Shown in pieces: positions 42,667 through 52,063 of a stretch of DNA of 64,000 bases (position 1 is its first letter; each line of letters starts with the position of its first letter). A program made the position numbers and the translations under genes. Source of the stretch: Roseovarius mucosus DSM 17069 (lineage in GTDB: Bacteria; Pseudomonadota; Alphaproteobacteria; Rhodobacterales; Rhodobacteraceae); assembly GCF_000768555.3 (NCBI RefSeq), contig NZ_KN293983.1, positions 1 to 64,000 of the forward strand, in the 5' to 3' direction. The notes beneath the pieces are model-generated. The model was not told where the DNA came from and did not search any database. It saw only the letters and a program-made list of their open reading frames with translations.

Positions 42667-43713
42667 ATGACCGAGCGACAGAACGGGATCACCTATGCCG
42701 ATGCAGGCGTCGATATTGACGCGGGCAATGCGCTGGTCGAGCGGATTAAACCCGCGGCCAAGCGGACCAACCGTTCGGGCGTCATGTCGGGGCTGGGCGG
42801 CTTTGGCGGGCTCTTTGATCTCAAGGCTGCCGGGTTCAGCGATCCGGTGCTGGTGGCGGCGACCGATGGGGTGGGCACCAAGCTGCGCATCGCGATTGAC
42901 ACGGGCCATGTCGATGGCGTGGGCGTCGATCTGGTGGCGATGTGCGTCAATGATCTGATCTGCCAAGGGGCGGAGCCGCTGTTTTTCCTCGACTATTTCG
43001 CCACGGGTAAGTTGGAGCTGGAGCAGGCGACGCGGATCATCGAAGGGATCGCGCGGGGCTGTGAAGGATCGGGCTGTGCGCTCATTGGCGGCGAGACGGC
43101 GGAAATGCCGGGCATGTATCCCGAGGGCGATTTCGATCTGGCGGGGTTTGCCGTGGGGGCCATGGAGCGGGGCACGGAACTGCCTGCGCATGTGGCTGAG
43201 GGCGATGTGCTGCTTGGCCTTGCCTCGGACGGGGTGCATTCCAACGGCTATTCCCTCGTGCGGCGGATTGTCGAGATGTCGGGGCTGACATGGGAGGATG
43301 CCTGCCCCTGGGCCGAGGGCAGTCTGGGAGAGGTTCTGCTCACGCCCACGCGGCTCTATGTGCGCCCCGTGCTGGCGGCACTGCGGGCAGGGGGCATCCA
43401 CGGCCTGGCGCATATCACCGGCGGGGGGCTGACCGAGAACCTGCCGCGCGTCTTGCCCGAGGGGCTGGGGGCGGAGATCGACCTTGGCGCGTGGGCATTG
43501 CCGGGCGTATTCCGCTGGCTGGCCGAGACCGGAAACATGGCAGAGCCGGAATTGCTCAAGACCTTCAATTCCGGCATCGGGATGATCGCAGTGGTGGCGG
43601 CCGATGAGGCCGACGCGGTGAGCGCGGCGCTGAGCGAGGCCGGTGAAACGGTTTGCCGGCTGGGACAGGTGGTGGCGGGCAAGGGCGTGGCCTATCGGGG
43701 CCGTCTTTTGTGA
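42667..43713 (+). CDS. purM: Phosphoribosylformylglycinamidine cyclo-ligase PurM
   Basis: A 348-residue enzyme of purine synthesis that closes the imidazole ring to give AIR. Family blocks are [64 protein letters not shown] and [13 protein letters not shown]. The length is normal. Its stop overlaps the GTG start of purN, as in many proteobacteria. It is separate from purCSQ at 51.3-53 kb. Confidence 0.95.
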   Translation: MTERQNGITYADAGVDIDAGNALVERIKPAAKRTNRSGVMSGLGGFGGLFDLKAAGFSDPVLVAATDGVGTKLRIAIDTGHVDGVGVDLVAMCVNDLICQGAEPLFFLDYFATGKLELEQATRIIEGIARGCEGSGCALIGGETAEMPGMYPEGDFDLAGFAVGAMERGTELPAHVAEGDVLLGLASDGVHSNGYSLVRRIVEMSGLTWEDACPWAEGSLGEVLLTPTRLYVRPVLAALRAGGIHGLAHITGGGLTENLPRVLPEGLGAEIDLGAWALPGVFRWLAETGNMAEPELLKTFNSGIGMIAVVAADEADAVSAALSEAGETVCRLGQVVAGKGVAYRGRLL

Positions 43714-44303
43714 GCAAGCGGGTCGCGATCCTGCTCTCGGGGGGCGGTTCGAACATGCGCGCGCTTGTCGCGAGCATGACCGGCGACCATCCGGCGCGTC
43801 CGGCGGTGGTGCTGTCGAACCGGGCCGATGCGGGAGGTATCGCCTGGGCCGCCGCGCGCGGGATTGCCACAGAGGTGGTGGATCACCGCCCCCACGGGGC
43901 CAATCGTGCCGCGTTCGAGGCCGAGTTGACCGAGCGTCTGATGCCCTATGGCATCGACATCATCTGTCTGGCCGGGTTCATGCGGGTGCTCACGGCCGGG
44001 TTCGTAACGCCTTGGCAAGGGCGGATGATCAATATCCACCCCTCGCTCTTGCCGAAGTACCGTGGTTTGCACACCCATGCCCGCGCGCTGGAGGCAGGCG
44101 AGCAGGAGGTGGGCTGTACCGTGCATGAGGTTACGGCGGAACTGGACGAAGGGCCCATTCTGGGACAGGCGCGGGTGCCGGTTCTGGCCGGCGATACGCC
44201 AGACAGCCTCGCGGCGCGGGTGCTGGCGCAGGAACATATGCTTTACCCCATGGTGCTGCGGCGCTTTGCCGAGGGCAATCGCGCGCCGGTCTATCTGCCC
44301 TGA
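43710..44303 (+). CDS. purN: Phosphoribosylglycinamide formyltransferase PurN
   Basis: A 197-residue enzyme that formylates GAR with 10-formyl-THF. Its features are [15 protein letters not shown] (phosphate site), [29 protein letters not shown] with the catalytic Asn-His, and [19 protein letters not shown]. The GTG at 43710 overlaps the purM stop (GTGA), so the two genes are translationally coupled. Confidence 0.94.
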   Translation: MSKRVAILLSGGGSNMRALVASMTGDHPARPAVVLSNRADAGGIAWAAARGIATEVVDHRPHGANRAAFEAELTERLMPYGIDIICLAGFMRVLTAGFVTPWQGRMINIHPSLLPKYRGLHTHARALEAGEQEVGCTVHEVTAELDEGPILGQARVPVLAGDTPDSLAARVLAQEHMLYPMVLRRFAEGNRAPVYLP

Positions 44304-44393
44304 GCGTGGCATTTGCAATTCGGCTAATCTGGTCTATAGCTGGGGGCGGGGGACAGGACCGGGCATTTGAGACAAGAGCAAAGATCACCCCAT

Positions 44394-45554
44394 ATGAAAA
44401 CAATCACCACGACTGAAGAACTGGCGGCGTTTTGCGCCATGGCGCGCAAGCATCCTTATGTGACCCTCGACACCGAGTTTCTGCGCGAGCGCACCTATTA
44501 TTCCAAGCTCTGCCTCTTGCAAATGGCCGTGCCCGGCGGGGATGACGAGAGCGCCGTTCTGGTCGATCCGATCGAGGGGTCGGAGATGTCAATGGAGCCG
44601 CTCTACGAGCTGTTTCGCGATACATCGGTGGTTAAGGTGTTCCATGCCGCACGGCAGGATCTGGAAATTTTCCACGTTGATGCCGGGGTGATTCCCGATC
44701 CGCTTTTCGATACGCAGGTGGCGGCCATGGTCTGTGGCTTTGGCGAGCAGGTGGGCTATGAAACGCTGGTCAAGCGGATCGCCAAGCAGAGCGTCGACAA
44801 AAGCTCTCGGTTCACCGATTGGTCGCGGCGTCCGCTCACGGAGGCGCAAAAGGTCTATGCGCTGGCGGATGTGACGCATCTGCGGGTGATTTACGAATAT
44901 CTGGCCAAGAAACTGGCGAGTTCCGGGCGTGACAAATGGGTGGCCGAGGAATTGAGCGTGCTGACCGATCCCGCGACCTATCGCACCGATCCGGCCGAGG
45001 CGTGGCAGCGGGTCAAGACGCGCAACACCTCGCCCAAGTTTCTGGCGATTCTGCGCGAACTGGCGCGGTTTCGTGAAGAGTATGCTCAATCGCACGACGT
45101 GCCGCGCAGCCGTGTCTACAAGGATGATGCGCTGGTCGAACTGGCCTCGACCAAACCGGTGACGCCGCAGGATCTGGGGCGGTCGCGGCTCTTGCTGCGC
45201 GAGGCGCGCAAGGGGGACATTGCCGACGGGATTCTGGCGGCGGTCAAGGCGGGGCTGGAGTGCCCGGCGGACCGCATGCCACGTGCGGAGGCCTTGGACG
45301 ACCGCGCGCAAGTCAACCCGGCGTTGGCCGATCTCTTGCGGGTGCTGCTCAAGGCCAAAAGCGAGAGTTACGGCGTTGCGGCCAAGCTGATTGCCAGTGC
45401 GAGTGATCTTGACGCCATCGCGGCGGGTGCGCGCGATCTGCCGGCGCTGCGTGGCTGGCGGCTTGATGTTTTCGGCACTGATGCGCTGCGGCTCTGCAGG
45501 GGCGAGGTGGCGTTGGCGGTCAAGGGCAGCAGCGTAGAGACAGTGGATCTCTGA
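44394..45554 (+). CDS. rnd: Ribonuclease D
   Basis: A 386-residue 3'-5' exoribonuclease used in tRNA maturation. The DEDD residues are in TLDTEFLRERTYY, FHAARQDLEIF and YALADVTHLRVIYEYL. An HRDC domain follows at about 205-285 (RFREEYAQSHDVPRSRVYKD, then LLREARKGDIADGIL). The ATG at 44394 (MKTITTTEEL) is preferred to an upstream one at 44367. It lies 90 bases after purN. Confidence 0.93.
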   Translation: MKTITTTEELAAFCAMARKHPYVTLDTEFLRERTYYSKLCLLQMAVPGGDDESAVLVDPIEGSEMSMEPLYELFRDTSVVKVFHAARQDLEIFHVDAGVIPDPLFDTQVAAMVCGFGEQVGYETLVKRIAKQSVDKSSRFTDWSRRPLTEAQKVYALADVTHLRVIYEYLAKKLASSGRDKWVAEELSVLTDPATYRTDPAEAWQRVKTRNTSPKFLAILRELARFREEYAQSHDVPRSRVYKDDALVELASTKPVTPQDLGRSRLLLREARKGDIADGILAAVKAGLECPADRMPRAEALDDRAQVNPALADLLRVLLKAKSESYGVAAKLIASASDLDAIAAGARDLPALRGWRLDVFGTDALRLCRGEVALAVKGSSVETVDL

Positions 45555-45574
45555 GCCAAGGCCGTGCCCCGCCT

Positions 45575-46111
45575 TTAGCGGCGGCTGACCTGTTCGTTGC
45601 GGGCACCGATTACGCGGATTTCATCTGAGCGCTCAAGCACCTGGTTTGAGACAAACACCGCGGCCATCACAGTGCGCGCGCGCTCTGGCCCCTGGGGTTG
45701 ATCCTCGGGCTGAATGGCCATCAGGCGATAGTCCAGCCGGCCGTTCACGGGTTTGTTGTCTGTTTCGGAAACCAGTCGCACGTCGAAGGCCCCCTGTTGC
45801 AGGGTCACGCCCTCGACCCGGATGATGCCGCCGTCGCTGGTGCGTTCGATCACCATGCGCGTGATCTGATCCACGGGCGTGCCCTCATAGACCTTGTCGC
45901 GGCGACGACGAAAAATCGTGTCTTCGCGTTCGGGGATGAGGGGGTTGGTGTTCGCAGGGGCCGGTTCTGCGGCACGGCGGCGCGGGGTGCTGCGCCCGAA
46001 CCAATTGCGCGGATTGGCGCGCGACCGGCGATACCCGCCGCAACCCGCCAGAACCGACATTGCCACCAATGATAGAAAGACCCGCCGTTGCATGCCATCC
46101 GCCCCTGTCAT
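45575..46111 (-). CDS. Hypothetical lipoprotein
   Basis: A 178-residue protein with a lipoprotein signal peptide (RRVFLSLVAMSVLAGC; lipobox LAGC at about residues 21-24). The mature part is rich in Arg near the start and then has EGTPVDQITRMVIERTSDGG and DIRLV-like strands. I do not recognise a named family; similar proteins occur in Rhodobacteraceae. It is expected in the periplasm, attached to a membrane. The ATG at 46111 has AAGGA upstream; a start at 46093 would also give a signal peptide. It is convergent with rnd. Confidence 0.75.
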   Translation of the reverse strand: MTGADGMQRRVFLSLVAMSVLAGCGGYRRSRANPRNWFGRSTPRRRAAEPAPANTNPLIPEREDTIFRRRRDKVYEGTPVDQITRMVIERTSDGGIIRVEGVTLQQGAFDVRLVSETDNKPVNGRLDYRLMAIQPEDQPQGPERARTVMAAVFVSNQVLERSDEIRVIGARNEQVSRR

Positions 46112-46219
46112 CTTTTCCTTTCGACTATCCTATCGCGTCCGGCTTGAAAAGGTGCAAGCGAGGTCTGGACCTTTTTCCGACCCGGCCCTAGGTCTGAGGC
46201 AAAGCGCAAGGAGAGTGTC

Positions 46220-46630
46220 ATGGCCGCTGCCGCCTTTGAAGAGATTGTCGATGATTTCGAGTTTCTGGAGGATTGGGAGGATCGCTATCGCTATGTGATC
46301 GACCGGGGCCGGGCGATGGACCCTCTGGATGACGCGCTCAAGGTGCCCACGACCAAGGTCGAGGGCTGTGCAAGTCAGGTGTGGCTGCATCCACGGATCG
46401 AGGCGGGTGTCTTCAGCTTTGATGGGGATAGTGACGCGATGATCGTGCGTGGCCTGATCGCGGTGCTGCGCGCGCTTTATAACGGCGTGCCGGTGGGAGA
46501 GGTGGCGCGGGTGGATGCGCCTGCGGAACTGGCGCGGTTGGGGCTGGATGCCCATCTGTCGGCGCAACGCTCGAACGGGGTGCGGGCGATGATCGAACGC
46601 ATCAGGCTGGTGGCGGCGGAGGCCGCGTAA
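46220..46630 (+). CDS. sufE: SufE-family sulfur acceptor
   Basis: A 136-residue protein of the SufE/YgdK family, which takes sulfane sulfur from the cysteine desulfurase SufS. The accepting residue is Cys50 in VEGCASQVW. EEIVDDFEFLEDWEDRYRYV at the N-terminus and FDGDSDAMIVRGLIAVL are typical. It stands alone here, away from a suf operon, which is common in alphaproteobacteria. The start at 46220 follows GGAG. Confidence 0.92.
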   Translation: MAAAAFEEIVDDFEFLEDWEDRYRYVIDRGRAMDPLDDALKVPTTKVEGCASQVWLHPRIEAGVFSFDGDSDAMIVRGLIAVLRALYNGVPVGEVARVDAPAELARLGLDAHLSAQRSNGVRAMIERIRLVAAEAA

Positions 46631-46693
46631 GGCAGCAGCGTGGGGGCTCTGCCCCCACACCCCCGAGGTATTTAAGGCCAGATGATATTTAAA

Positions 46694-47335
46694 TCAGTGT
46701 CTTGCGGCTTGAATCTCAAGTGATACCTTAAGATCACCATAGCCCGTGAAGCGGTATTCATAGGCGAGGCCAAGGCGCGCGGCGCAGTCCTCTGCCTTGG
46801 CACGCAGGGCGGGATCGTCAGTTTGCGCCTGATAGACCAGCTTGGTGTAATTGCCAAAGATCATGTCGCGCAGCTGCGGGTGGCGGTCGAGCCCCATGGG
46901 TTTCCAGACAAAGGCATCGAATTGCCGCACGAGGAAATCGGTGAGGTAGAAGGCACTGATTTCATCCTCATGGGCGGCAAAGCTGTCGAGACCTTCGTAA
47001 AAGGCATAGCAATGCGGGCCTGCCACCATGTCCACGCCCAGTTCGGCGCATTTTGCCTGGAGCAAGCCGCCGGTGCCGCAATCGGCATAGACCACGAAAA
47101 TGCGGTCATAATCGTGGCGATGGGCGAGGACGGATTTTTCCACCTCGTCGGTGATCTGGTCGGGGTAAAGGTGCAGCTTGGCCGGAAGGCATTGCAGATC
47201 CATGTGATCCCAGCCGTTCAGGCGTTTCAGCGCCAGAATCTCATGCGCCAAGGCCCCGCAGGCAATGAGCAGAAGGCGGCCTCGTCCCTCGGCCTCAAGC
47301 CCCTGCGTGGTCAGGTGATCGTCGCTCGGATCCAT
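46694..47335 (-). CDS. DUF1638 domain protein linked to corrinoid methyl transfer
   Basis: A 213-residue soluble protein of the DUF1638 family: LLLIACGALAHEILALKR at the start, LHLYPDQITDEVEKSV, YADCGTGGLLQAKC and AGPHCYAFYEGLDSF. Conserved Cys and His residues suggest a metal or cofactor site. It follows the corrinoid-protein gene on the same strand after a hairpin. DUF1638 genes recur next to corrinoid methyltransferase genes, so a role in loading or reactivating the corrinoid is a fair guess. No activity is shown for this protein. Confidence 0.8.
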   Translation of the reverse strand: MDPSDDHLTTQGLEAEGRGRLLLIACGALAHEILALKRLNGWDHMDLQCLPAKLHLYPDQITDEVEKSVLAHRHDYDRIFVVYADCGTGGLLQAKCAELGVDMVAGPHCYAFYEGLDSFAAHEDEISAFYLTDFLVRQFDAFVWKPMGLDRHPQLRDMIFGNYTKLVYQAQTDDPALRAKAEDCAARLGLAYEYRFTGYGDLKVSLEIQAARH

Positions 47336-47356
47336 TGCCGGTCCTCTCAAATGCAA

Positions 47357-47380
47357 ACGGCCCGCGCGGGGGCGGGCCGT
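47357..47380 (-). terminator. Hairpin between corrinoid-protein and DUF1638 genes
   Basis: On the minus strand ACGGCCCGC pairs with GCGGGCCGT around a short loop, followed by TTTGCATTTG. It sits 20 bases after the corrinoid-protein stop. It is probably a weak terminator or message stabiliser within the operon. Confidence 0.55.
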
Positions 47381-47399
47381 TCTTGAGCGTTTCCGTTGC

Positions 47400-48104
47400 T
47401 CAGCCTGCGGCCAGCCGGTTGTGTTTGCGCGCCATGAAATCCTTGGCGGTTTCCACGGCCACGGCGGCGTCGCGGCAATAGGCATCGGCGCCGATGGCTT
47501 TGCCGAATTCCTCGTTGAGCGGCGCGCCGCCCACCAACACGATATATTCATCGCGCTTGCCCTGTTCCACCAGCGTGTCGATCACGACCTTCATGTAGGG
47601 CATGGTGGTTGTCAGCAGCGCCGACATGCCGAGGATGTCGGGCTGTTCGGCTTCCAGCGCTTCGAGATACTTTTCGACGGCGTTGTTGATGCCGAGATCG
47701 ACAACTTCAAAGCCTGCGCCTTCCATCATCATGCCGACGAGGTTCTTGCCGATGTCGTGGATGTCGCCCTTGACGGTCCCGATCACCATTTTGCCCACGC
47801 GCGGGGCGCCGGTTTCGGCCAGAAGCGGCTTGAGGATGGCCATGCCGCCCTTCATGGCGTTGGCCGCCAGCAGCACTTCGGGAACAAAGAGGATGCCATC
47901 GCGGAAATCCTTGCCGACGATGGTCATGCCACCAACCAGCGCCTCGGTCAGGATGCGATAGGGTGCCCAGCCGCGCTCGAGCAGGATGTGCACGCTCTCT
48001 TCGATCTCTTCCTTGAGGCCGTCGTAGAGGTCGTCGAACATCTGTTGGACAAGCTCGTCATCGTCGAGGTCGGCGAGGATGATGTCGTCGTCTTGATCGG
48101 ACAT
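47400..48104 (-). CDS. Cobalamin-binding corrinoid protein (B12 part of split MetH)
   Basis: A 234-residue protein of the MtbC/MetH corrinoid type. A helical cap (about 15-95: MFDDLYDGLKEEIEESVHIL, VPEVLLAANAMKGGM) is followed by a Rossmann B12 domain with DxHxxG at 114-119 (GDIHDIGKN, His116 as lower cobalt ligand), SALLTTTMPYMK and VGGAPLNEEF. It can be the methyl carrier between methyl-THF (enzyme at 3811) and homocysteine (enzyme at 49637). A role in methylamine:corrinoid transfer is less likely, because no MttB, MtbB or MtmB is seen. No cobalamin riboswitch was found upstream. Confidence 0.87.
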   Translation of the reverse strand: MSDQDDDIILADLDDDELVQQMFDDLYDGLKEEIEESVHILLERGWAPYRILTEALVGGMTIVGKDFRDGILFVPEVLLAANAMKGGMAILKPLLAETGAPRVGKMVIGTVKGDIHDIGKNLVGMMMEGAGFEVVDLGINNAVEKYLEALEAEQPDILGMSALLTTTMPYMKVVIDTLVEQGKRDEYIVLVGGAPLNEEFGKAIGADAYCRDAAVAVETAKDFMARKHNRLAAG

Positions 48105-48295
48105 TGGGGGAATCCTTGAGTTCTCTGCGCGCGCGCATCTGGGTTGACTGGGCGCAGCTTTCGTCAATTTGCGGCGCGGCCACTTTCCGAATTGCGACGC
48201 TGCCCGCGCCGCAACCGACCTATAGCTTGGAATCGCGGGGGATGTGACTGAATTATCGGCATGATGATTATCGGTTTCTTGCAAATGTTCACTTT

Positions 48296-49393
48296 ATGTT
48301 CCATTTGTGGGGCATGAAACCGGATCAAACCCTTTCCCCTGATGTGCGTCTACGGGCGCGGGGCGCGCTGAGCAATGCGGCGGGCCGGTTCGAGGCATAT
48401 GGCGTGCAGTACGACGCAGAGGTGAGCGCGGAGGAGGCGCGGCTCTTGCGCACGCAGGTCACGACAGAGCGCCAGCGCCGGATGATCACCTATAACCGCT
48501 CGCCCGATCTTCCGTTTGACCGCTCGATCAATCCGTATCGCGGTTGTGAGCATGGCTGCATCTATTGTTTTGCGCGGCCGAGCCATGCCTATCTGGGCCT
48601 GTCGCCGGGGCTTGATTTCGAAACACGACTGATCGCGCGGCCCGAGGCCCCAGCGCGGCTGGAGGCGGAATTGCGGGCGCGCAGCTATGGCGTGGCGCCG
48701 ATGGCAATCGGCACCAATACCGACCCCTATCAACCGATCGAGGCGGAATTCGGCATTACCCGTGCCTGCCTCGAGGTCTTGCAGCGGTTCCGTCATCCGG
48801 TGGCGGTTGTGACCAAGGGGGCGCTGATCGAACGGGATATTGATCTTCTGGGCGACATGGCCGCGCGCGGGCTGGCGCGGGTGGGGATTTCAGTGACAAC
48901 GCTCGACGAGGTTTTGGCGCGGCGGCTGGAACCGCGCGCGCCCACACCTGCGCGGCGGTTGGAAATGATCCGGCGCTTGGCTGGGGAGGGCATCCCTGTG
49001 CGCCTCATGGTGTCGCCGGTCATTCCGGGCCTGACCGACCCGGAGATCGAGGCGATTCTGGCCGCGGGGCGCGACGCCGGGGCAGGGGCCGCAAGCTGGA
49101 TCATGCTGCGCCTGCCACGCGAGGTGTCACCGCTCTTTCAGGAATGGTTGGCGACGCATTATCCCGACAGAGCGCGCAAGGTGATGAACCGGTTGCGCGA
49201 AATGCACGGTGGCCAAGAGTATAGCGCCGAGTGGCATAAACGGATGCGCGGCGAGGGGGTGCATGCGCGCATGATCGCGCGCCGGTTCGATCTGGCGGCG
49301 CGGCGGCTGGGGTTGGATCAAGCGCAGGCAGCGTTACGCACGGACCTGTTCGAGGTACCACTGGAGCGGGGGAATCAACTCTCGCTTTTTTGA
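48296..49393 (+). CDS. PA0069-family radical SAM protein
   Basis: A 365-residue radical SAM protein. The [4Fe-4S] site is CEHGCIYC (Cys84, Cys88, Cys91), preceded by INPYRG. NTDPYQPIE and VVTKGALIERDIDLL are typical of the PA0069/SplB-like family. The start may be the ATG at 48296 or 48314 (MKPDQTLSPDV); neither has a strong ribosome binding site. The reaction is unknown. It is divergent from the corrinoid-protein gene and convergent with the 81-residue membrane-protein gene. Confidence 0.85.
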   Translation: MFHLWGMKPDQTLSPDVRLRARGALSNAAGRFEAYGVQYDAEVSAEEARLLRTQVTTERQRRMITYNRSPDLPFDRSINPYRGCEHGCIYCFARPSHAYLGLSPGLDFETRLIARPEAPARLEAELRARSYGVAPMAIGTNTDPYQPIEAEFGITRACLEVLQRFRHPVAVVTKGALIERDIDLLGDMAARGLARVGISVTTLDEVLARRLEPRAPTPARRLEMIRRLAGEGIPVRLMVSPVIPGLTDPEIEAILAAGRDAGAGAASWIMLRLPREVSPLFQEWLATHYPDRARKVMNRLREMHGGQEYSAEWHKRMRGEGVHARMIARRFDLAARRLGLDQAQAALRTDLFEVPLERGNQLSLF

Positions 49394-49620
49394 GCGTGTC
49401 GTCCGCTGAGCCAGGCCAGCGCCAAAAGGCTCGCGACCACGCCACCGGGCATGAGGACAAGGAGCGTTAGATCCTCGCCGCGCAGGGACCAGGGGAGCGG
49501 GATGGAACAGTTTCCGCTGGGCGACCCAAAGGCGCAGGCGAGGCCGGAAATCCAGACATAGCCTATGCCCCATGCGAGGGTGGTCAGCAGGGCCGCAGCG
49601 AGGAAGATGACGCGCAGCAT
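49375..49620 (-). CDS. Small membrane protein, hypothetical
   Basis: An 81-residue protein with two hydrophobic segments (MLRVIFLAAALLTTLAWGIG and LTLLVLMPGGVVASLLALAW) joined by a loop with two Cys residues (ACAFGSPSGNCSIPLPW). It lies 16 bases after the homocysteine methyltransferase gene, in the same operon, and overlaps the end of the radical SAM gene. The function is unknown. Confidence 0.7.
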   Translation of the reverse strand: MLRVIFLAAALLTTLAWGIGYVWISGLACAFGSPSGNCSIPLPWSLRGEDLTLLVLMPGGVVASLLALAWLSGRHAQKSES

Positions 49621-49636
49621 CTTCCTGCCCCTTTGC

Positions 49637-50647
49637 TCAGGCGCGCCTGCGGCGGGGGCGGCGAGGGGCCGCAGTATCGTCGCCGGTGCCATCCCCACCT
49701 GAGGAAAAACCGCCGAGCGCCTCGGTGATCTGGTCCAGCGTGGGGCGGGGGCCGCGTGGGCGGCTTTCCAGTGCGGCGCGCATTTTCGAGAGGTGTTCGG
49801 GCATGGTGCCACAGCAGCCGCCGATGATGGTCGCCCCTGCGTCGCGGGCAAGCACGGCATAATCGGCCATGAGGTCCGGGGTGCCGTCGTAATGGATATG
49901 GCCGTCATGGTATTTCGGGATGCCGGCATTGCCCTTGGCGATGATGGGCCGCTCCGAGCCTTGGGCCACGAAACCGAGAATGGTGCGCAGAAGGTCCGAA
50001 GCCCCGACGCCACAATTGGCCCCATAGGCGAGCGGCGGATTGCCCAGCTTTTCGACCATGGCAGCCATGTCGGAAGAGGTGACGCCCATCATGGTGCGCC
50101 CGGCGGTGTCAAAGCTCATGGTGCCGCACCACGGCATGTCGGCCAGCTTGAACGCTTCGGCAGCGGCCTTGTATTCCTCGGGGGCGGAAATGGTTTCGAG
50201 CCAGAGCACGTCGGCCCCGCCTTCCTTGAGCCCCTCGGCCTGTTCGTGGAAAATCTCGACCGCCAATTCATGGGTGAGCGCGCCCATCGGGGCCATGATC
50301 TCGCCGGTCGGGCCGACAGAACCGGCCACGATCACAGGCCGGTCATAGCGGTCGGCCACGTCGCGGCCAATCTCGGCGGAGATGCGGGACAACTCACGTG
50401 CGCGCCCCTGTGCGCCGTGCAGTTTCAGACGTGCCGCATTGCCGCCAAAGGAGTTGGTCAGGAACAGGTCGCTGCCCGCATCCACCGCCTCGGTATAGAG
50501 GCGTTTGATCCGGTCGGGATGCTGATCGTTCCACATTTCGGGGGCATCGCCCGATTGCAGGCCCATGTTGAAGAGATTGGTGCCGGTGGCCCCATCGGCG
50601 AGAATCCAATCGCGGGTGGCGAGCATCTTGGTGAAGGCGTTTGTCAT
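49637..50647 (-). CDS. Homocysteine S-methyltransferase (zinc part of split MetH / Bmt)
   Basis: A 336-residue homocysteine-binding barrel. The zinc ligands are Cys212 (GANCGVG) and Cys278-Cys279 (GGCCGTMPEH). Other family marks are WILADGATGTNLFNMGL, SDLFLTNSFGGN, AGSVGPTGEIMAP and LWLETISAPEEY. It equals the N-terminal domain of MetH and ends in a basic tail (APRRPRRRRA) like that of the methyl-THF enzyme at 3811. Databases often call such proteins betaine-homocysteine methyltransferase. In roseobacters this protein type is part of the split methionine synthase. The ATG at 50647 starts MTNAFTKML. Confidence 0.88.
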   Translation of the reverse strand: MTNAFTKMLATRDWILADGATGTNLFNMGLQSGDAPEMWNDQHPDRIKRLYTEAVDAGSDLFLTNSFGGNAARLKLHGAQGRARELSRISAEIGRDVADRYDRPVIVAGSVGPTGEIMAPMGALTHELAVEIFHEQAEGLKEGGADVLWLETISAPEEYKAAAEAFKLADMPWCGTMSFDTAGRTMMGVTSSDMAAMVEKLGNPPLAYGANCGVGASDLLRTILGFVAQGSERPIIAKGNAGIPKYHDGHIHYDGTPDLMADYAVLARDAGATIIGGCCGTMPEHLSKMRAALESRPRGPRPTLDQITEALGGFSSGGDGTGDDTAAPRRPRRRRA

Positions 50648-50813
50648 CTGGGCTGTCCAATTCTTCGTGAGCACGCAGATGTGCCACCAAACGGGCTCTG
50701 CGCGCAAATGCATTTATTTCATGTAAATGGTGAGGCGCGTTTGTATTGCCTGACCAAGCACAAGGGGCGCGCCATGGTATGACACGCCCCTTGGTGGTGT
50801 TGGGTGGGTCTGC

Positions 50814-51128
50814 TCAGGCCTCGTTGGCCAGTTGGCCCTTGGCGATCTTGAGCAGCTCGTCCATCTTGGCGCGGATGGTGTCGACATCGGCGATATCGCC
50901 CAGATCGGCCGCGACCTTGCGCACCACGTCTTCGTGGCCTGCCTCTTCGAAATCGGCCTTGACCACTTCGAGGGCGTAAGCATTGGCGTCATCGCCAGTC
51001 TTGCCCATCAGTTCCGCGGCCCAGAGGCCCAGAAGCTTGTTGCGGCGGGCCACGGCACGAAAGGCCATTTCCTCGTCATGGGCGAATTTGTTTTCGAATG
51101 CGCTTTCGCGATCGTCAAAGGTGGTCAT
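50814..51128 (-). CDS. F1F0-ATPase inhibitor, zeta subunit (DUF1476)
   Basis: A 104-residue, all-helical protein, the length of the Paracoccus zeta subunit that blocks ATP hydrolysis by F1. It begins MTTFDDRESAFENKFAHDEE, continues FRAVARRNKLLGLWAAELMG and has a C-terminal KVAADLGDIADVDTIRAKMDELL. The family is confined to alphaproteobacteria. It stands alone and is divergent from purC. A hairpin at 50762-50792 (AAGGGGCG with CGCCCCTT) lies after it. Confidence 0.9.
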   Translation of the reverse strand: MTTFDDRESAFENKFAHDEEMAFRAVARRNKLLGLWAAELMGKTGDDANAYALEVVKADFEEAGHEDVVRKVAADLGDIADVDTIRAKMDELLKIAKGQLANEA

Positions 51129-51290
51129 TGGGCCGGTCCCCTTGCATGCGTTGCTGTTGCCCCCGATATGCAATCTGGCACGCAAAAGGGCAAGGGGCCA
51201 ACGCCATCTTGCGACGTGTTGGCCCATGCACTATGAGAGCGCATCGGCATGAGGGGACTCACGCCCCCCACCCTCAACGATGGAGTTCCC

Positions 51291-52052
51291 ATGGCGCGGC
51301 GCAAGAAAATCTATGAAGGCAAGGCCAAGACCCTTTATGAAGGGCCGGAGCCGGGCACGATCATCCAGTATTTCAAGGATGACGCCACAGCCTTTAACGC
51401 CGAGAAAAAGGCCGTGATCGAGGGCAAGGGCGTGCTTAACAACATGCTGTCCGAGTATTTCATGACCGGCCTGAACACCATCGGCGTGCCCACGCATTTC
51501 ATCAAGCGGTTGAACATGCGCGAACAACTGGTGCGCGCGGTTGAGATCATCCCGCTTGAAGTGATCGTTCGCAACTATGCCGCCGGCACCATGGCCAAGC
51601 GTTTGGGCATCGAAGAGGGCACGCAATTGCCGCGCCCCATCGTGGAATATTGCCTCAAGGATGACAAGCTGGGCGATCCGCTGGTCACCGAGGAACATAT
51701 CGCCGCCTTTGGCTGGGCCAGCCAGCAGGATATGGACGACATCCTCAGCCTCGCGCTGCGCGTCAACGATTTCATGGCGGGCGTGATGTATGGCGTCGGA
51801 ATCAAGCTGATTGATTTCAAGATCGAGATCGGTCGCGTCTATGACGGCGATTTCCAGCGGCTGATCGTGGCCGATGAAATCAGCCCCGACAGTTGCCGGT
51901 TGTGGGATATCGCCACGGGCCGCAAGCTGGACAAGGACGTGTTCCGCCGTGATCTGGGCAGCCTGACGGATGCCTATACCGAGGTTGCCACCCGTCTGGG
52001 GGTCATGCCCAAGGGCAGCACGCCGATGGCGCGGCCAAAACTGATCAACTGA
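51291..52052 (+). CDS. purC: SAICAR synthetase PurC
   Basis: A 253-residue enzyme of purine synthesis that joins aspartate to CAIR with ATP. Blocks: [54 protein letters not shown] and [14 protein letters not shown]. The ATG at 51291 ([10 protein letters not shown]) has GGAG upstream, preferred to a start at 51249. It heads purC-purS-purQ. Confidence 0.95.
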   Translation: MARRKKIYEGKAKTLYEGPEPGTIIQYFKDDATAFNAEKKAVIEGKGVLNNMLSEYFMTGLNTIGVPTHFIKRLNMREQLVRAVEIIPLEVIVRNYAAGTMAKRLGIEEGTQLPRPIVEYCLKDDKLGDPLVTEEHIAAFGWASQQDMDDILSLALRVNDFMAGVMYGVGIKLIDFKIEIGRVYDGDFQRLIVADEISPDSCRLWDIATGRKLDKDVFRRDLGSLTDAYTEVATRLGVMPKGSTPMARPKLIN

Positions 52053-52063
52053 AGAGGTATCCC

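Noticed and set aside
48105-48295. Cobalamin riboswitch before the corrinoid-protein gene
   Set aside because: I looked for the B12-box and found no convincing match in this short gap.
50762-50792. Rho-independent terminator after the DUF1476 gene
   Set aside because: A good stem exists (AAGGGGCG with CGCCCCTT), but the loop is long and no T run follows, so it is mentioned with the gene and not called.
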